Both the position numbers and the translations under genes were made by a program. From Lysinibacillus sphaericus (GTDB lineage Bacteria > Bacillota > Bacilli > Bacillales_A > Planococcaceae), in NCBI RefSeq assembly GCF_006864135.1, contig NZ_SADV01000032.1, forward strand, positions 1 through 43,806: 43,806 nucleotides of DNA, written 5' to 3'. Positions 43,655 through 43,806 of this stretch are shown here, in pieces; the first letter of the stretch is position 1, and each line of letters begins with the position of its first letter. The notes beneath the pieces are model-generated. The model saw nothing but the letters and a program-made list of their open reading frames with translations. It searched no databases and was not told the origin of the DNA.

Positions 43655-43806
43655 TTTATGGAGAGTTTGATCCTGGCTCAGGACGAACGCTGGCGGCGTG
43701 CCTAATACATGCAAGTCGAGCGAACAGAAAAGGAGCTTGCTCCTTTGACGTTAGCGGCGGACGGGTGAGTAACACGTGGGCAACCTACCTTATAGTTTGG
43801 GATAAC
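43655..43806 (+). rRNA. rrs: 16S ribosomal RNA, 5' end (partial)
   Basis: TTTATGGAGAGTTTGATCC and CTGGCTCAGGACGAACG with GCCTAATACATGCAAGTCGAG are the universal start of bacterial 16S rRNA. The V1 hairpin AAAGGAGCTTGCTCCTTT is characteristic of Lysinibacillus. The gene runs off the right edge. The mature 5' end is placed by analogy with B. subtilis. Confidence 0.97.

Overview
The window comes from a spore-forming, low-GC Gram-positive bacterium, most likely Lysinibacillus (Bacillaceae/Caryophanaceae). The right edge carries the first ~150 nt of a 16S rRNA whose V1 sequence looks like L. sphaericus/L. fusiformis. The window also holds a gamma-type SASP gene and the cortex enzyme PdaA. From yfhH/yfhJ to the rRNA operon the gene order follows what I remember of Bacillus subtilis: recX-yfhH-yfhJ, yfhP/mutY, sspE, ygaC, ygaD, ygaE, gsaB, ygaF(bcp), perR, ygzB, ygxA, rrn.

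Layout. 1-5.3 kb is an accessory stretch. It holds the 5' half of an IS110-family transposase running off the left edge, an MFS exporter divergent from a TrmB-type regulator, a complete IS110-family element, and two copies of a palindrome-bounded ~105-bp repeat. 5.4-9.6 kb holds single genes separated by strong terminators: methionine aminopeptidase, a TspO-like membrane protein, PPK2, a GNAT, beta-carbonic anhydrase and a 44-aa membrane peptide. 10.4-12.1 kb is motAB. 12.1-14.1 kb is a yfkK / ytxH-like / yihY cluster. 14.1-16.1 kb is a P1B-4 ATPase (PfeT type) with PerR- and Fur-box-like sites. 16.5-18.1 kb is class I fumarase. 18.3-21.0 kb contains two decayed genes, a YwqG-family gene with one in-frame stop and an MFS gene with a stop and a frameshift. 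21.4-25.3 kb has rlmCD-like, pdaA and recX-yfhH-yfhJ. 25.4-30.7 kb has yfhP, mutY, sspE, ygaC and ygaD. 31.2-37.0 kb is an oppDFABC-type peptide importer inside the otherwise conserved ygaD-ygaE neighbourhood, preceded by a CodY-box-like site. 37.2-43.3 kb holds ygaE, gsaB, bcp, a hydroxyacid dehydrogenase, perR, ygzB and ygxA, followed by tandem rrn promoters and 16S rRNA.

Functional links. PerR is encoded here and probably controls itself and the PfeT-like iron exporter, and bcp adds a thiol peroxidase. PdaA and SspE have sigma-G-like promoters and serve the forespore. RecX and MutY are DNA-maintenance functions.

The most unusual material is non-coding. (1) The ~105-bp repeat folds into three stems with compensatory changes between its two copies, and an IS110 element sits in the loop of one stem in the second copy. 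(2) Both IS110 elements have a related structured region upstream of the transposase, as expected for bridge RNAs, and a 9-nt stretch in one matches its own insertion flank. (3) Six degenerate ~19-bp tandem units with small GAAA-type hairpins lie just upstream of recX. (4) A mosaic of dispersed Bacillaceae-type repeats occupies most long intergenic gaps.
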